A DNA stretch of 64,000 nucleotides from Hymenobacter jeongseonensis (GTDB lineage: Bacteria; Bacteroidota; Bacteroidia; Cytophagales; Hymenobacteraceae), in contig NZ_JADQDQ010000005.1 in the NCBI RefSeq assembly GCF_015694725.1, forward strand, positions 326,180-390,179. The letters run 5' to 3'. A program made the translations under genes and the position numbers. Positions 16,042 through 26,375 of this stretch are shown here, piece by piece (positions within the stretch are counted from its first letter, which is position 1; each line of letters opens with the position of its first letter). The notes under the pieces are model-generated. The model was not told where the DNA came from and did not search any database. It was given only the letters and a program-made list of their open reading frames with translations.

Positions 16042-19000
16042 TTAAATCAGCGTGCAGACTTCCATTTCCATTTCGTGCATCTTCTGGATGAAGGTTTTGG
16101 GCTCAATCTGGAAGCGGCGCGAGAACATGTCCACGGCCAGGTGCTCGTGGGGCTCCACGAATTGGATTTCGAGGCGCTTGCTGCCCGGTGCGTGGTCGAT
16201 GGCGTCCTGCAGGCGGTCGAGCATGGGGCCGGTTACGGTGCGCAGGTCCAGCTTCACGCGCACGCCTTTGCTGCGTTTCTCGGCCACGTCGGCCAAGGGC
16301 TCCATGGTGAGGATGCGCAGGTCCCACTGGTCCTGGGTGTGGCGGCGCAATTCCTGCTTGAGCTTCACGTACATGGGCGGCACCTGCTCGTTGGGGTAGT
16401 TGCGCGGGTTGATAAGCGGGGCAAACTTGGTGTAGTCATCGCGGAACAGCGCCGGGTTGATGCTGGTCTCGTAGTCCTCCAAGGTGAAGGTGCAGAACGG
16501 CTGGCCGGTTTTCGTGGTCTTAAACAACACGTTATTAATCAGGCCCGCTACCGCAATTTCCTTGTTCTTGATTTCATCCACCTTGTCGAGGCCGCAGGTG
16601 CAATAGGCGTCTAGCTCCAGCTTATAGCTGTCCAGCGGGTGGCCGGAGAGGTAGAAGCCCACCACTTCCTTTTCGCGGCGGAGCTGCTCGGTTTTGCTCC
16701 AGGGCTCCATCTCGTGCATCTTAGGCAGCGGCGCGGCCACGGCCCCGAAGGCGCCGGCGCCGAACAGGCTGTGCTGCGCCGATTCCTTGGCGGCCTGGTG
16801 CTGCTGGCCCATTTTCATGGCCTTTTCAATCAGGCTTTGGTCGCCGGCGGGCGCGTCCAGGTACAGGCGGCGGTGCTTGTCGAAGCCATCAAACGCACCG
16901 GCCTGGGCCAGGCTTTCGAAGGTTTTCTTGTTCACGGTACGCAGGTTCACGCGCTTGGCAAAGTCGAAAATATCGGAGTAGTTGCCGGCGGCCTCCCGCT
17001 CCTGCACCATGCTCTCCACCGCGAGTTCGCCCGCGCCTTTCACGGCGCCCATGCCGAAACGGATAGCGCCTTCTTGGTTCACGTTGAATTTCAAGAGGCT
17101 TTCGTTCACGTCGGGCCCGAGCACGGGCACGCCCTGCTTGCGGGCTTCCTCAATGAAAAAGGTCACCTTCTTGATGTCGCCCATGTTGTTGGTAAGCACA
17201 GCGGCCATATACTCGGCGGGGTAGTTAGCCTTCAGATAACCAGTCTGGTACGCCACCACGGAGTAAGCAGCAGAGTGCGAGCGGTTGAAGCCGTATTCGG
17301 CGAATTTCTCCATCACGTCGAAGACGTCGTTGGCCTTTTTCGCGGGAATGTCGTGCAGCTTCTTGGCGCCTTCGATGAACTTCTCGCGCTCCAAGGCCAT
17401 CTTTTTCATATCCTTCTTACCCATGGCGCGGCGCAGCAAGTCGGCGCCCCCAAGCGAGTAGCCGGCCAGAATCTGGGCCGTCTGCATAATCTGCTCCTGG
17501 TACACCATGATGCCCTGGCTGTACTCCAAAATGGGCTTCAATAGCTCGTGCGGGTATTCCACCACTTCGCGGCCGTGCTTGCGGTTGATGAAGTTCGGGA
17601 TGAACTGCATCGGGCCCGGGCGGTACAGGGCGTTCATGGCAATCAAGTCCTCGATATTGGTGGGCTTCAAGTCCTTGAGGTACTGCCGCATGCCTTCCGA
17701 TTCAAACTGGAAGGTGCCAATGGTATCGCCGCGCTGGTAGAGGGCGTAGGTCTTTTCGTCGTCGAGCGGGATGTCATCAATGTCGATTTTGACGCCGTGG
17801 TTGCGCTCAATCAGGTTCATGGCATCCACGATGACGGTCAGGGTTTTGAGGCCCAAAAAGTCCATCTTCAGCATGCCGGCACTCTCAATCACCTTGCCAT
17901 CGAACTGCGTGATGAGCAGGTCCGAGTCCTTGGAGGTTGAAACCGGGATGTACTTCGTGATATCGTCGGGCGCGATGATGACGCCCGCCGCGTGAATGCC
18001 CGTGTTGCGCACCGAGCCTTCCAGCTGCGTGGCCAAGCGCAGAATGTGCCCCTTGAGGTTGTCCGGCGACTCGTCGCGCCGAATCATGTCCAGTTCCTGG
18101 TTCTCGGCAAAGGCGCCGGCCAGCGTGGTGCCGGGCTTCTCGGGCACCATCTTGGTGAGGTCGTTGGTTTGCGGCAAGGGCAGCTCCATGGCGCGGGCCA
18201 CGTCCTTGATGGACGATTTGGCGGCCATGGTACCGAAGGTGATAATCTGGGCCACCTGGGTTTTGCCGTACTTTTCCACCACGTAGTCGATGACTTTCTG
18301 ACGGTTCACGTCGTCGAAGTCGATGTCGATATCGGGCATGGACACGCGCTCCGGGTTCAGGAAACGCTCGAACAGCAGCGAGTACTTAATTGGGTCGATG
18401 TTGGTGATGCCCACGCAGTACGCCACGGCCGAGCCCGCCGCCGAGCCTCTGCCCGGGCCCACGGCCACGCCGATGTTGCGGCCGTGATTGATGAAGTCCT
18501 GGGTGATGAGGAAGTAGCCCGCAAAGCCCATGGTTTGGATGATGCGCAACTCGTAGTCCAACCGCTCCTCGATTTCGGGAGTGCGTTCGGAGTAGCGCGG
18601 CGGCTTGCTCATCGTTACCGTGCCGTTGCCCGCGCCGGGCCCGAAAGCCCCCACGTAGGTAAGCTCGCGCAGGAATTCGTCGGCGTTGCCAAAGGGCGCT
18701 GGAATGGGAAAGTTGGGCAACAAAATGTCGCGGGCCAGCTTCGGCGGCGTGATTTTGTCGACAATCTCATTGGTATTGTCCACGCTGTCGGGCCGGTCGA
18801 TGAACAGCTCGTTCATCTGTGCCTGGCTCTTGAAGAAGAACTGGTCGTTGGCGAAGCCGAAGCGGGTGTGCGGCTTGGGCTTCTGCAGCTCCTCGTCGAT
18901 GCGGCGCAACTGGCGCTGGGCGCGTTCGTCGCGTGGGTAGTCGCGGCGCAGGTTGTCGAGCAGGTCGTATTTCACCTCGCCCTTGGTGGTGAGCAGCGTG

Positions 19001-19755
19001 TAGTAATTCGTGCGAATGTCACCGACCGGGATGCTGTGTTCCTCGCCCGTATTCACGCACAGCAGCAGGTCGTGAGCGGCGAAGTCGTTCTGGTCGACGT
19101 AGTGCGAGTCGTTGGTGCAAATGACCTTGACGTTGTACTTCTTCGCGAAGCCCAGCAGCACCTGGTTCACGTCTTCCTGGCTTTTGCCGGTGCCGTCGAA
19201 ATTCATCAGGCCGTGGCGCTGAATTTCGATGTAGAAATCCCCGCCGAACACGTCGAGCCACCACTTCAGCTTTTCCTCGGCCTCGGCTTCGGTCCCAAAC
19301 AAAATGGTCTGCGGAATCTCAGCTCCGATGCAGCAGCTGGTGGCAATCAGGCCCTCGTGGTACTGCAGCAGCAGTTCCTTATCAATGCGCGGGAACTTGG
19401 AATACAAGCCCTCAATGAAGCTCATCGAACAGAGCTTGCTCAGGTTGTGGTAGCCGGCTTGGTCCTTGGCCAGCAGCAGCTGGTGGTGGCGGACGTCGCG
19501 CTCGCCCTTTTCCCGGCTGAACGCCTTCTTGTGGCGGTCCTGCACCATGTAGAACTCGCAGCCCACGATGGGCTTCACGTTGTACTTATTGGCCTCGGCC
19601 ACGAAGTTGAACGCCCCGAACATGTTGCCGTGGTCGGTGAGGGCCACGGCGGGCATCTCGTCCTTCTGCGCCTTCTTCATCAGGGCCGCAATGCTGGCCT
19701 GGCCGTCGAGCAGCGAGTATTGGGTGTGGCTGTGGAGGTGCGAGAAAACGGGCAT
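16042..19755 (-). CDS. dnaE: DNA polymerase III subunit alpha
   Basis: 1237 aa. Catalytic subunit of the replicative polymerase. It begins with a PHP domain (VFSHLHSHTQYSLLDGQASI), has the palm with the catalytic aspartates in VSMPDIDIDFDD (about residues 473-481), the finger region with GRGSAAGSAVAYC, a helix-hairpin-helix, and a C-terminal OB domain (EIAVAGLINNVLFKTTKTG). The length is typical for Bacteroidota DnaE1. Monocistronic, with a good promoter at 19784-19816. Confidence 0.98.
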   Translation of the reverse strand: MPVFSHLHSHTQYSLLDGQASIAALMKKAQKDEMPAVALTDHGNMFGAFNFVAEANKYNVKPIVGCEFYMVQDRHKKAFSREKGERDVRHHQLLLAKDQAGYHNLSKLCSMSFIEGLYSKFPRIDKELLLQYHEGLIATSCCIGAEIPQTILFGTEAEAEEKLKWWLDVFGGDFYIEIQRHGLMNFDGTGKSQEDVNQVLLGFAKKYNVKVICTNDSHYVDQNDFAAHDLLLCVNTGEEHSIPVGDIRTNYYTLLTTKGEVKYDLLDNLRRDYPRDERAQRQLRRIDEELQKPKPHTRFGFANDQFFFKSQAQMNELFIDRPDSVDNTNEIVDKITPPKLARDILLPNFPIPAPFGNADEFLRELTYVGAFGPGAGNGTVTMSKPPRYSERTPEIEERLDYELRIIQTMGFAGYFLITQDFINHGRNIGVAVGPGRGSAAGSAVAYCVGITNIDPIKYSLLFERFLNPERVSMPDIDIDFDDVNRQKVIDYVVEKYGKTQVAQIITFGTMAAKSSIKDVARAMELPLPQTNDLTKMVPEKPGTTLAGAFAENQELDMIRRDESPDNLKGHILRLATQLEGSVRNTGIHAAGVIIAPDDITKYIPVSTSKDSDLLITQFDGKVIESAGMLKMDFLGLKTLTVIVDAMNLIERNHGVKIDIDDIPLDDEKTYALYQRGDTIGTFQFESEGMRQYLKDLKPTNIEDLIAMNALYRPGPMQFIPNFINRKHGREVVEYPHELLKPILEYSQGIMVYQEQIMQTAQILAGYSLGGADLLRRAMGKKDMKKMALEREKFIEGAKKLHDIPAKKANDVFDVMEKFAEYGFNRSHSAAYSVVAYQTGYLKANYPAEYMAAVLTNNMGDIKKVTFFIEEARKQGVPVLGPDVNESLLKFNVNQEGAIRFGMGAVKGAGELAVESMVQEREAAGNYSDIFDFAKRVNLRTVNKKTFESLAQAGAFDGFDKHRRLYLDAPAGDQSLIEKAMKMGQQHQAAKESAQHSLFGAGAFGAVAAPLPKMHEMEPWSKTEQLRREKEVVGFYLSGHPLDSYKLELDAYCTCGLDKVDEIKNKEIAVAGLINNVLFKTTKTGQPFCTFTLEDYETSINPALFRDDYTKFAPLINPRNYPNEQVPPMYVKLKQELRRHTQDQWDLRILTMEPLADVAEKRSKGVRVKLDLRTVTGPMLDRLQDAIDHAPGSKRLEIQFVEPHEHLAVDMFSRRFQIEPKTFIQKMHEMEMEVCTLI

Positions 19756-19783
19756 AAGACAGGCGTTGGAAACGGGCTAATCG

Positions 19784-19816
19784 TAAAGATACCCCCAGCC
19801 GGCGGGCATTCCCAAA
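19784..19816 (-). promoter_or_regulatory. dnaE promoter
   Basis: On the minus strand TTTG (19816-19813) is followed after exactly 21 bases by TATCTTTA (19791-19784), close to TAnnTTTG, 28 bases before the dnaE ATG. The spacing equals that of the tRNA-Arg promoter at 55993-56024. Confidence 0.6.
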
Positions 19817-20049
19817 CCCCAATTCCCTGCTGCCTGATTCCCTGAGGCCTGTATTTTTCATGGCTTCGGCAGGGCCGCCCGCCACCGTCCTACGGTCGAG
19901 GCTGAACTTGTTAAGCTCAACCGCGTTCTACACCAAACAACGCTCGGCTTTGTTGGCCTTTGGCTGTTTTTCGTGCTCCGCCGCCCCGGTAGCGAGCACC
20001 GCAAAGTCTGCTTCCTAGCCCCGGATAGCAAAAATTCCCTATCCCCGAT

Positions 20050-21117
20050 ATGAAAAGCTTTGTTGCCAGCACCGACCCGGTGTACCTCGCCCCCACGCAG
20101 CCCTCCGGCCCCGACCAGTTCTTTGGTCGCTACGTGCAGGACGTGCGCGACTTGCCGTTTATCTACCTCATTCTGAAAATCTCGGCCACGCTGTTGCCCT
20201 TGGCAGTTTTGCTGTTTGTGCCCGCGCTCACGGGCGGGTTGTGGTGGGCGGTGCTGGCGGTGTACCTGTTTTTGGGCAACCTGCGCTTCAAAGGACCTTT
20301 TGGACTGATGCTGCACTGCACCAGCCACCGGGTGCTGTTCAAAAAGAAGTACGGGTTTCTCAACAGTTACATTCCGTGGGTGATAGGGCCACTGTTTGGG
20401 CAAACGCCGGAGACCTACTTCACGCACCACCTAGGCATGCACCACCCGGAGAATAACCTGCCCGACGACGACAGCTCCACCATGTTTTACCAGCGCGACT
20501 CGCTGCGGGGGTTTCTGCATTACCTAAGCAGCTTTTTCCTGCTCGGCATCCCGCGCCTGGTGCAGTATTTCACCCGGCGCAACAAACCCAAGCTACGCCA
20601 CCGCCTGCTGCGCGGCGAGCTGGTGTACATTGTCGCCACCATCGGGCTAGCTTTTGTAAACCTGCCGGCCACGCTGGCCGTGCTGGTGCTGCCGGTCATC
20701 CTTTCGCGCGTGGTGATGATGCTGGGCAACTGGTCGCAGCATGCCTTCATCGACGCCACGGCCCCCGACAACTGCTACACCAACAGCATTACGTGCATCA
20801 ACACGGCCTACAACCACAAGTGCTGGAACGACGGCTACCACATCAGCCACCATCTCAAACCGGCCCTGCACTGGACCGAGCACCCGCACCACTTCCGCCA
20901 AAATCTGGCCGAGTACACCCGGCAAGATGCCGTCGTGTTCGATGGAATTCACTTCCTCCACGTGTTCCTGTACCTGATGACCAAGCGCTACGACCGTTTG
21001 GCGCATCATTTCGTAAACCTCGGCGACCGGAACCGGAGTATGCAGGAAGTGGTGGCCCTGCTGCGCGCCCGCACCCAGCGCATTCCCCGTACTACCTACG
21101 CCACGCAATTGGCTTAG
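20050..21117 (+). CDS. Membrane fatty acid desaturase
   Basis: 355 aa, integral membrane. The three histidine boxes for the di-iron centre are present: HCTSH near residue 90, HHLGMHHPE near 130, and HISHH near 270. Hydrophobic segments flank them (LILKISATLLPLAVLLFVPA, LVYIVATIGLAFVNL). It introduces double bonds into lipid acyl chains, or hydroxylates a related lipid; the exact substrate is not readable. The ATG at 20050 follows 294 bases of gene-free DNA after the dnaE promoter. Convergent with the transglycosylase, with only 8 bases between them and no clear terminator. Confidence 0.88.
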   Translation: MKSFVASTDPVYLAPTQPSGPDQFFGRYVQDVRDLPFIYLILKISATLLPLAVLLFVPALTGGLWWAVLAVYLFLGNLRFKGPFGLMLHCTSHRVLFKKKYGFLNSYIPWVIGPLFGQTPETYFTHHLGMHHPENNLPDDDSSTMFYQRDSLRGFLHYLSSFFLLGIPRLVQYFTRRNKPKLRHRLLRGELVYIVATIGLAFVNLPATLAVLVLPVILSRVVMMLGNWSQHAFIDATAPDNCYTNSITCINTAYNHKCWNDGYHISHHLKPALHWTEHPHHFRQNLAEYTRQDAVVFDGIHFLHVFLYLMTKRYDRLAHHFVNLGDRNRSMQEVVALLRARTQRIPRTTYATQLA

Positions 21118-21125
21118 CAACGACG

Positions 21126-23336
21126 CTATTTGCCTTTCACGGTGAGTACCTCTCCTATCCGGACAGTGCCGTCGGGCTTATTGTTCCAGGCCTGCAGGTC
21201 GGCTACCGGCACGCCGTAGCGGCGGGATATGCTGTACAAAGTTTCGCCCTTTACTACGGTGTGTTGCTGCGCAACCGGGCCACCCATGGCAGCCGGAGCC
21301 GGTGCAGTCGGCGTTTGGGGCGAGTAGATAGCGGCCGGATTAGTGCGTCCATTTTGTTGGGGCGCCGGGGCGGCCGTCAAGGGCTCGGGCGCGTTTAGCA
21401 CCAACACCTGCCCCACGGCCAAGGTGGCGGGCAGCGTAAGGCGATTCATGGCCATCAGGGCCTTGGGGGCAATCTGGTAGCGGCGGCTGATGGAATACAC
21501 GGTTTCGCCGGCTTCAACCCGGTGCGATGCTTCCGCTGCTGCAGCAGGTATTGCCATTGGGGCGGCAGCCGGAACTGGCACTGAAACCGCTGGACGGGGC
21601 GCTGGCACAACCACCACCGGCTTGGCCGGAGCTGGTATGGGCGCAGCTTCCGCTGTGGGTGCAGCCACAACTGGGCTGCTCTCAGCGGGCTCAGCTTCGC
21701 GGGGCTCATCGGCCAGCGGCGCCGGGGCCGGGGCCGAAGCCGCAGGCGGCAACTGAGCAACGGTTGGAATGGAAACCGCCGGACTCACCGGCACGGGAAC
21801 CGGGGACATAACCGGTGCGGCAGGCGGGCTAGCCGGGGCGGGCACAGGCGCGGGCGCTGGGGCAGCAATCACCTGCCCATTACGGCTGGGCAATGCTTCG
21901 CCCCAACCCTCCTGCGCTTCTGCTTCCTGGCGCTGGTTCCTGGCGGAGCTTCTTTTGGGCTTTGCGGCAATGGCAACGGGCTGGTCAAACTCCACTGGCG
22001 CGGCGGCGGGCCGGGCCACGGGGCGCGAGCGTTCCAGGCCGGCGCCCTCTGGCAGGCTGCGGTATTCCACGGCTACCTCGCGGGGCCGCGTGTGCTGAAG
22101 CCAGAGCAGCCGGCCGGGCCGCAGTTCTTCATTACGAGCCATTCGGTTTTTAGCCAAAACGGCCTTTTTACGCATGCCGTATTTCTGCGCCACGTCGAAC
22201 ACAGTTTCGCTGGGCTGCAATACGTGGTACTCCACGGCACCGGCATCGCGCTTGCTTTCCAGGTAATAGGGCCGGCCGGTCACGGCAACGTCGAAGGCCG
22301 TTAATTCATTTTCACGCAGAAACTCGCCCATGCGCTTGTTGCCGCGGCGGGCCAAGTCGGCGATGGTTTCGCCCGGCAATGCGATAATGGCGCGCAGATT
22401 ATTGAGGTGCACCTCGGCCGCATTCGTCGAGCTGACGGCCGGCACTGCCAGAAGTTCCTGACGGCTCTGCAGGCGCTGGTTAGCAATTATTCCGGCGGCC
22501 TGCGACACGTCGCCGATAGGCACAATCAGAGAATAAGGCCGGCCAGCGGGCACGGCAGCGGCCAGCAGCCAGCGGTTGTGCACGGCCAGGTTGGCGACCT
22601 CCGTGTGCAAGGTCAGGGCCTGGGCTTCGAGCGTTTGGCCGGCCACGGCGGGGAACTCCTGCAGGCGCAACGGCGGGTGCGGATTCAGACCGCAATTGGG
22701 CTCAAACGCCAGCTTGTGCGCCAAAAAAGCCAATACATAGGGCGAAGTAGCGCCGGTAATGGCCATTTCGGTGGCCCCGGCATCGGTGGGCAGCGTGTAA
22801 GGTTTCACGCCGGTCAGGCCGGTGTTGTAGCTGAGCAGGGCATTCAGCCAGTTGCGCAGCGAGGCATTGTTGCGCGCCAGGTAGCGGGCCGCGGCCCGGG
22901 TGCTGGCCGTGAGGTGCTTGCGCTCGTCTACTTCGTCGTTTATTACCAGCCCGAGCCCGGTGGCGGTTTCACGCTTGAACTGCCAGTAGCCCACGGCTTC
23001 GTGCACGCTTTGGGCATCGCCGAGCAATGCGCTTTCCTGCAGGGCGAGGTACCGAAAATCCAGCGGCACGCCCTCTTCTCGCAGCACGCGGTCGATAATG
23101 GGAAACGCGGCATCGGCCAAGTCTACCCGGGCCTGAAAAGAGGGCTGGTGGCGCATCAGGCCATCGGCTTTTTGCTGCACTAGGCGCTGGGCTTCTTCGT
23201 TCAGCACCAGGCGCAGGCCCAGCACATCGAACGAAGCCGGCACGGGCGGAGCCGGCTGAAAAGGGGCTGCATAAGCCGCCAACGGCCCTCCCAAGGCCAG
23301 CATCAACAACAGGAAAAAAGTAACTGGATTTCGCAT
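21126..23336 (-). CDS. Lytic transglycosylase with LysM repeats (MltD-like)
   Basis: 736 aa from the ATG at 23336 (MRNPVTFFLLLMLALGGPLA signal). An SLT-type domain spans about residues 60-210; the catalytic Glu is in FRYLALQESALLGDAQS (near residue 101), followed by VGYWQFKRETATGLGL and LNALLSYNTG. Three LysM modules follow at about 370-415, 605-650 and 690-735 (HVLQPSETVFDVAQKYGM, HRVEAGETVYSISRRYQI, HTVVKGETLYSISRRYGV). Between the first and second LysM lies a long Pro/Ala/Val low-complexity linker. It cleaves peptidoglycan in the periplasm. Confidence 0.92.
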   Translation of the reverse strand: MRNPVTFFLLLMLALGGPLAAYAAPFQPAPPVPASFDVLGLRLVLNEEAQRLVQQKADGLMRHQPSFQARVDLADAAFPIIDRVLREEGVPLDFRYLALQESALLGDAQSVHEAVGYWQFKRETATGLGLVINDEVDERKHLTASTRAAARYLARNNASLRNWLNALLSYNTGLTGVKPYTLPTDAGATEMAITGATSPYVLAFLAHKLAFEPNCGLNPHPPLRLQEFPAVAGQTLEAQALTLHTEVANLAVHNRWLLAAAVPAGRPYSLIVPIGDVSQAAGIIANQRLQSRQELLAVPAVSSTNAAEVHLNNLRAIIALPGETIADLARRGNKRMGEFLRENELTAFDVAVTGRPYYLESKRDAGAVEYHVLQPSETVFDVAQKYGMRKKAVLAKNRMARNEELRPGRLLWLQHTRPREVAVEYRSLPEGAGLERSRPVARPAAAPVEFDQPVAIAAKPKRSSARNQRQEAEAQEGWGEALPSRNGQVIAAPAPAPVPAPASPPAAPVMSPVPVPVSPAVSIPTVAQLPPAASAPAPAPLADEPREAEPAESSPVVAAPTAEAAPIPAPAKPVVVVPAPRPAVSVPVPAAAPMAIPAAAAEASHRVEAGETVYSISRRYQIAPKALMAMNRLTLPATLAVGQVLVLNAPEPLTAAPAPQQNGRTNPAAIYSPQTPTAPAPAAMGGPVAQQHTVVKGETLYSISRRYGVPVADLQAWNNKPDGTVRIGEVLTVKGK

Positions 23337-23428
23337 AAACAAGGCGGGCGGGAGGCAGCCACCGTGGCCACCCCCCCGCCCGGAAGTTGCAAAGAACCTG
23401 AATTTTGGCCAAAAAGCCCAAGGATGCC

Positions 23429-26293
23429 TTACCGAGGGCCGCCGGTTGGGGCTCCGCCCCCGCCGTCGCGCCGGCCGCCCCCGTCGCCGCGGCCTTCACG
23501 CGGGCCGTCGGTGGCCTCGGCCGGGGCCACCACGTTGCCGCTGCGGATGTTGTAGGTGAACATCAGCATCAGGTAGCGCTGCAGAATGGTGGTTTGCACG
23601 TCTTCCACGTAGGCATCGGTCACGTTGCGCTGGATGGATTGGTTCTGGCCCAGCAAGTCGAAGGCGTAGAGCCGGATTTCGCCGCGCTGGCCGGGAAATA
23701 TTTTCTTACCCACGCTGGCGTTCCAAAGCAGGTACTGCTGGTTGTAGCCGGCCGACAGGCCGGAATAAGCCTGGTGCACGAGGTCGGTTTGAATATTGAT
23801 GCCCGGCCCCAGAATCCAGCCCAGCCGAAAGCGCGTCACCTGCGAGAAATAATTGCTATTGAGCCGCGCCTGCAGGGTGTTGCGCACAAAATTCTGGTTC
23901 GCAGTGGTCGAAGCCGTGAAGTCCAGATTGGGGCTGATGTTGGAGCTGAGCGTGAGGCCCGCGCCGAACGACGGCACCCGGGCGAAGTTCAGTCCGCCGT
24001 TCACGATGCCCGGCGTCTGCGTGTAGTTGGCGTTCAAACTCAGGTTTACGTTGGTTTTGATGGCCTTAATCGGCCGGCCGTAACTCACGAGGGACCGCAG
24101 GGTGTACTGCTGGTTCAGGTTGGTGGGCTGGGTGAGCTGGCTGCCGGCTGGCAGGGTCACGGCGGGCGCGCCCTCGGGCACTACCGCCGTGTCGCGGGCC
24201 GCCACCAGGGTGCGATTGGAAATGGGGTTCTGGGTGTAGGAGCCCGAGAGCAGCGCGAAAAAGTTGCTGGCCACCTCGGGGCTCGAGGCCGTGTAGCGGA
24301 AATTGACGGAGTGCTGGAATTCCTGCCGTAGCGCGGGGTTGCCGATGGTGAGCTGCTGCGGGTTGGCATTGTTCACCACGGCCTGCAGCTGCGTCACACT
24401 GGGGGCGCTGGTGTTGGTGCGGTAGTTGAAGCGCAGGGTTTTCTGCTTCGTGAAGCGGTAGTTCACGTTGGCGTTGGGCAGCACGTTCACGAAGTAGTAC
24501 CGCCCGATGCTGGGCCGCGGGTACTGAGCATCGCTGTAGAGTTCCGAATACTGCCCCGAGAGCCCCACGCTGGCCTGATATTTTGGGGCAATGTGCCGGT
24601 AGGTAAGGCCCCCCGACTGGTTCAGGTAGTAGTTATCGAACACGTTGCTCAGGCCTTCGTTCAGCTGCCGTGTGTCGCCGGTCAGCCGGTCGTAGGTGTA
24701 TTTGTTGGAGCTATTGGGCGCGTAGCTGATGGTGTAGTTGCCTTGCAGCACGTCGGTTTTGGTCAATGCTTCGGTCAGGGCCAGGTTGGCGTTCATGCTG
24801 CCGCCGTTTTGCGTCAGCGTGCTGGTTTGGTTGAGGTTGTTGAGGGCCGAGCCCGTGTCCTCGGTGCGCAGAACGGTATTGCCCTCGCGCTGGGTGTAGG
24901 TGCCGCCCAAAGTCAGGCTGGCGGTGCGGCCGGCCTTGGCAAAGCGGTGGCGCAGCAGCAGGTCGCCCCCGGCATTCAGGCCGTTGTTGTCGGCGTTGTA
25001 GTTGGTGTTGAGGTTGCCCAGCGTGGTATCGGCGCGACTGGTGCGGCCGGCCAGCACGCTGGCGGCATCGTTCATCTGGTAGCTGATGCGCGGCCGAAAC
25101 AGCAGGGACGTGGCCGAGTCAATCTTGTGCTCCAGGCGCAGGTTGAAGCGCTGGTTGGTGTTGAGGCTGCTGCTATTGGCGCTTTGGGTGTAGTTGGTGC
25201 GGCCAGCGTCGGCGTATTGGCGTTGCGTGTTGCTGAGCAGCGCATTATTGGCCCGGTTGAAGAAATAGCTGGCCGACAGGTCGGTTTTCTTGTTCCAAGA
25301 GTTCGAATAGTTCAGGCCCACCGCGTTAGTCCTCGTGATGCCGCCATTCTGGTTCACCAGGAAGTCGCCGGCGTTGCCCCCATTGCCGCCGCCCCTGCCA
25401 CCGCGGCCCCCGCCGCCTTGGTTGGAATTACCCACCACGCCCAGCAAGTCTTCGGTGCCGAAATTCTGCTCGTTTACATTGTTTGACTGCGCCAGCAGCG
25501 ACACGCGCCGGTCACCCTTAAACGTGTTCACGTTGCCGCTCACCTTGTAGCGCTCCGTGCCCGCGCCGGCCACCACCCGCCCAAAGGTGCCGTTGCGGAA
25601 TTCTACCTTGGTCACGATGTTAATGGTCTTGGTGGTGTTGCCGTCGTCGAAGCCCGAAAAGCGGCTCTGCTCGCTACGTTGGTCAAAAACCTCCACCTTA
25701 TCCACCATTTCGGCGGGCAGGTTGCGGAGCACGGCGTCGGGGTCGTTGCCGAAAAACTCCTTGCCATCGACCAGCACGCGCTGCACGTTTTCGCCCTGGG
25801 CCTGCACCTTGCCGTCGGTGCCCACGGTCACGCCCGGCATCTTCGTAATCAGGTCCTGGGCGTTGGCGTCGGGGTTGGTTTTGAAGGCCTTGGCGTTGAA
25901 CTGGGTGGTATCGCCTTTCTGCACCGACTGCGCGGCCTGCCCCGTCACCACCACGCCCTTGAGCTGAATGCCGCCGGTTTGCAGCGCAATGAGGCCCACT
26001 TGCACCGGCGAGCCGCTCACGGTCAGGGTCTGGCGCTGCTTTTGGTAGCCCACAAACGAGGCATCGAGCACGTAGCGCCCCGCGGCCACGTTATCGAATT
26101 GAAACTTGCCTTCCGTGTCGACTGCGGTGCCGGTTTTCACTGAATCCGGCAAGCGGATAAGCAGCACATTGGCCCCGATAAGCGGCGACTGGTCTTTGCC
26201 ATCGGCCACGCGCCCGCTCACCGAAGTGGGGGCTTGGGCACGGGCAGCAGTCACCCCAAGAAACAAGAAAAACAGGAAGGATAAGAGCCGCAT
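23429..26293 (-). CDS. TonB-dependent-receptor-like outer-membrane beta-barrel protein
   Basis: 954 aa. A signal peptide (LLSFLFFLFLGVTAARAQ) precedes a carboxypeptidase-regulatory-like Ig domain (VSGRVADGKDQSPLIGANVL, residues 24-105), then a plug-like domain (DLITKMPGVTVGTDGKVQ, RVLVDGKEFFGNDPDAVLRN) and a long barrel of Tyr/Asn/Thr-rich strands. Gly-rich loops occur (GGGGRGGRGGGNGG at about residue 295, and the C-terminal GGRRDGGGGAPTGGPR). It belongs with the outer-membrane receptor family without a SusD partner; no SusD gene is next to it. The substrate is unknown. Confidence 0.88.
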   Translation of the reverse strand: MRLLSFLFFLFLGVTAARAQAPTSVSGRVADGKDQSPLIGANVLLIRLPDSVKTGTAVDTEGKFQFDNVAAGRYVLDASFVGYQKQRQTLTVSGSPVQVGLIALQTGGIQLKGVVVTGQAAQSVQKGDTTQFNAKAFKTNPDANAQDLITKMPGVTVGTDGKVQAQGENVQRVLVDGKEFFGNDPDAVLRNLPAEMVDKVEVFDQRSEQSRFSGFDDGNTTKTINIVTKVEFRNGTFGRVVAGAGTERYKVSGNVNTFKGDRRVSLLAQSNNVNEQNFGTEDLLGVVGNSNQGGGGRGGRGGGNGGNAGDFLVNQNGGITRTNAVGLNYSNSWNKKTDLSASYFFNRANNALLSNTQRQYADAGRTNYTQSANSSSLNTNQRFNLRLEHKIDSATSLLFRPRISYQMNDAASVLAGRTSRADTTLGNLNTNYNADNNGLNAGGDLLLRHRFAKAGRTASLTLGGTYTQREGNTVLRTEDTGSALNNLNQTSTLTQNGGSMNANLALTEALTKTDVLQGNYTISYAPNSSNKYTYDRLTGDTRQLNEGLSNVFDNYYLNQSGGLTYRHIAPKYQASVGLSGQYSELYSDAQYPRPSIGRYYFVNVLPNANVNYRFTKQKTLRFNYRTNTSAPSVTQLQAVVNNANPQQLTIGNPALRQEFQHSVNFRYTASSPEVASNFFALLSGSYTQNPISNRTLVAARDTAVVPEGAPAVTLPAGSQLTQPTNLNQQYTLRSLVSYGRPIKAIKTNVNLSLNANYTQTPGIVNGGLNFARVPSFGAGLTLSSNISPNLDFTASTTANQNFVRNTLQARLNSNYFSQVTRFRLGWILGPGINIQTDLVHQAYSGLSAGYNQQYLLWNASVGKKIFPGQRGEIRLYAFDLLGQNQSIQRNVTDAYVEDVQTTILQRYLMLMFTYNIRSGNVVAPAEATDGPREGRGDGGGRRDGGGGAPTGGPR

Positions 26294-26375
26294 AGAACTG
26301 GAAAAAGCAACGGAAACTCGTCTGACGGCAGAACACCTGCCAGGGTTTACTCAACAGTTGGGCGGGTGCCACGTG

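Noticed and set aside
17992..19845. Plus-strand open frame of 617 codons opposite dnaE
   Set aside because: Shadow of the dnaE PHP and palm region; translation is His/Val/Leu-rich nonsense.
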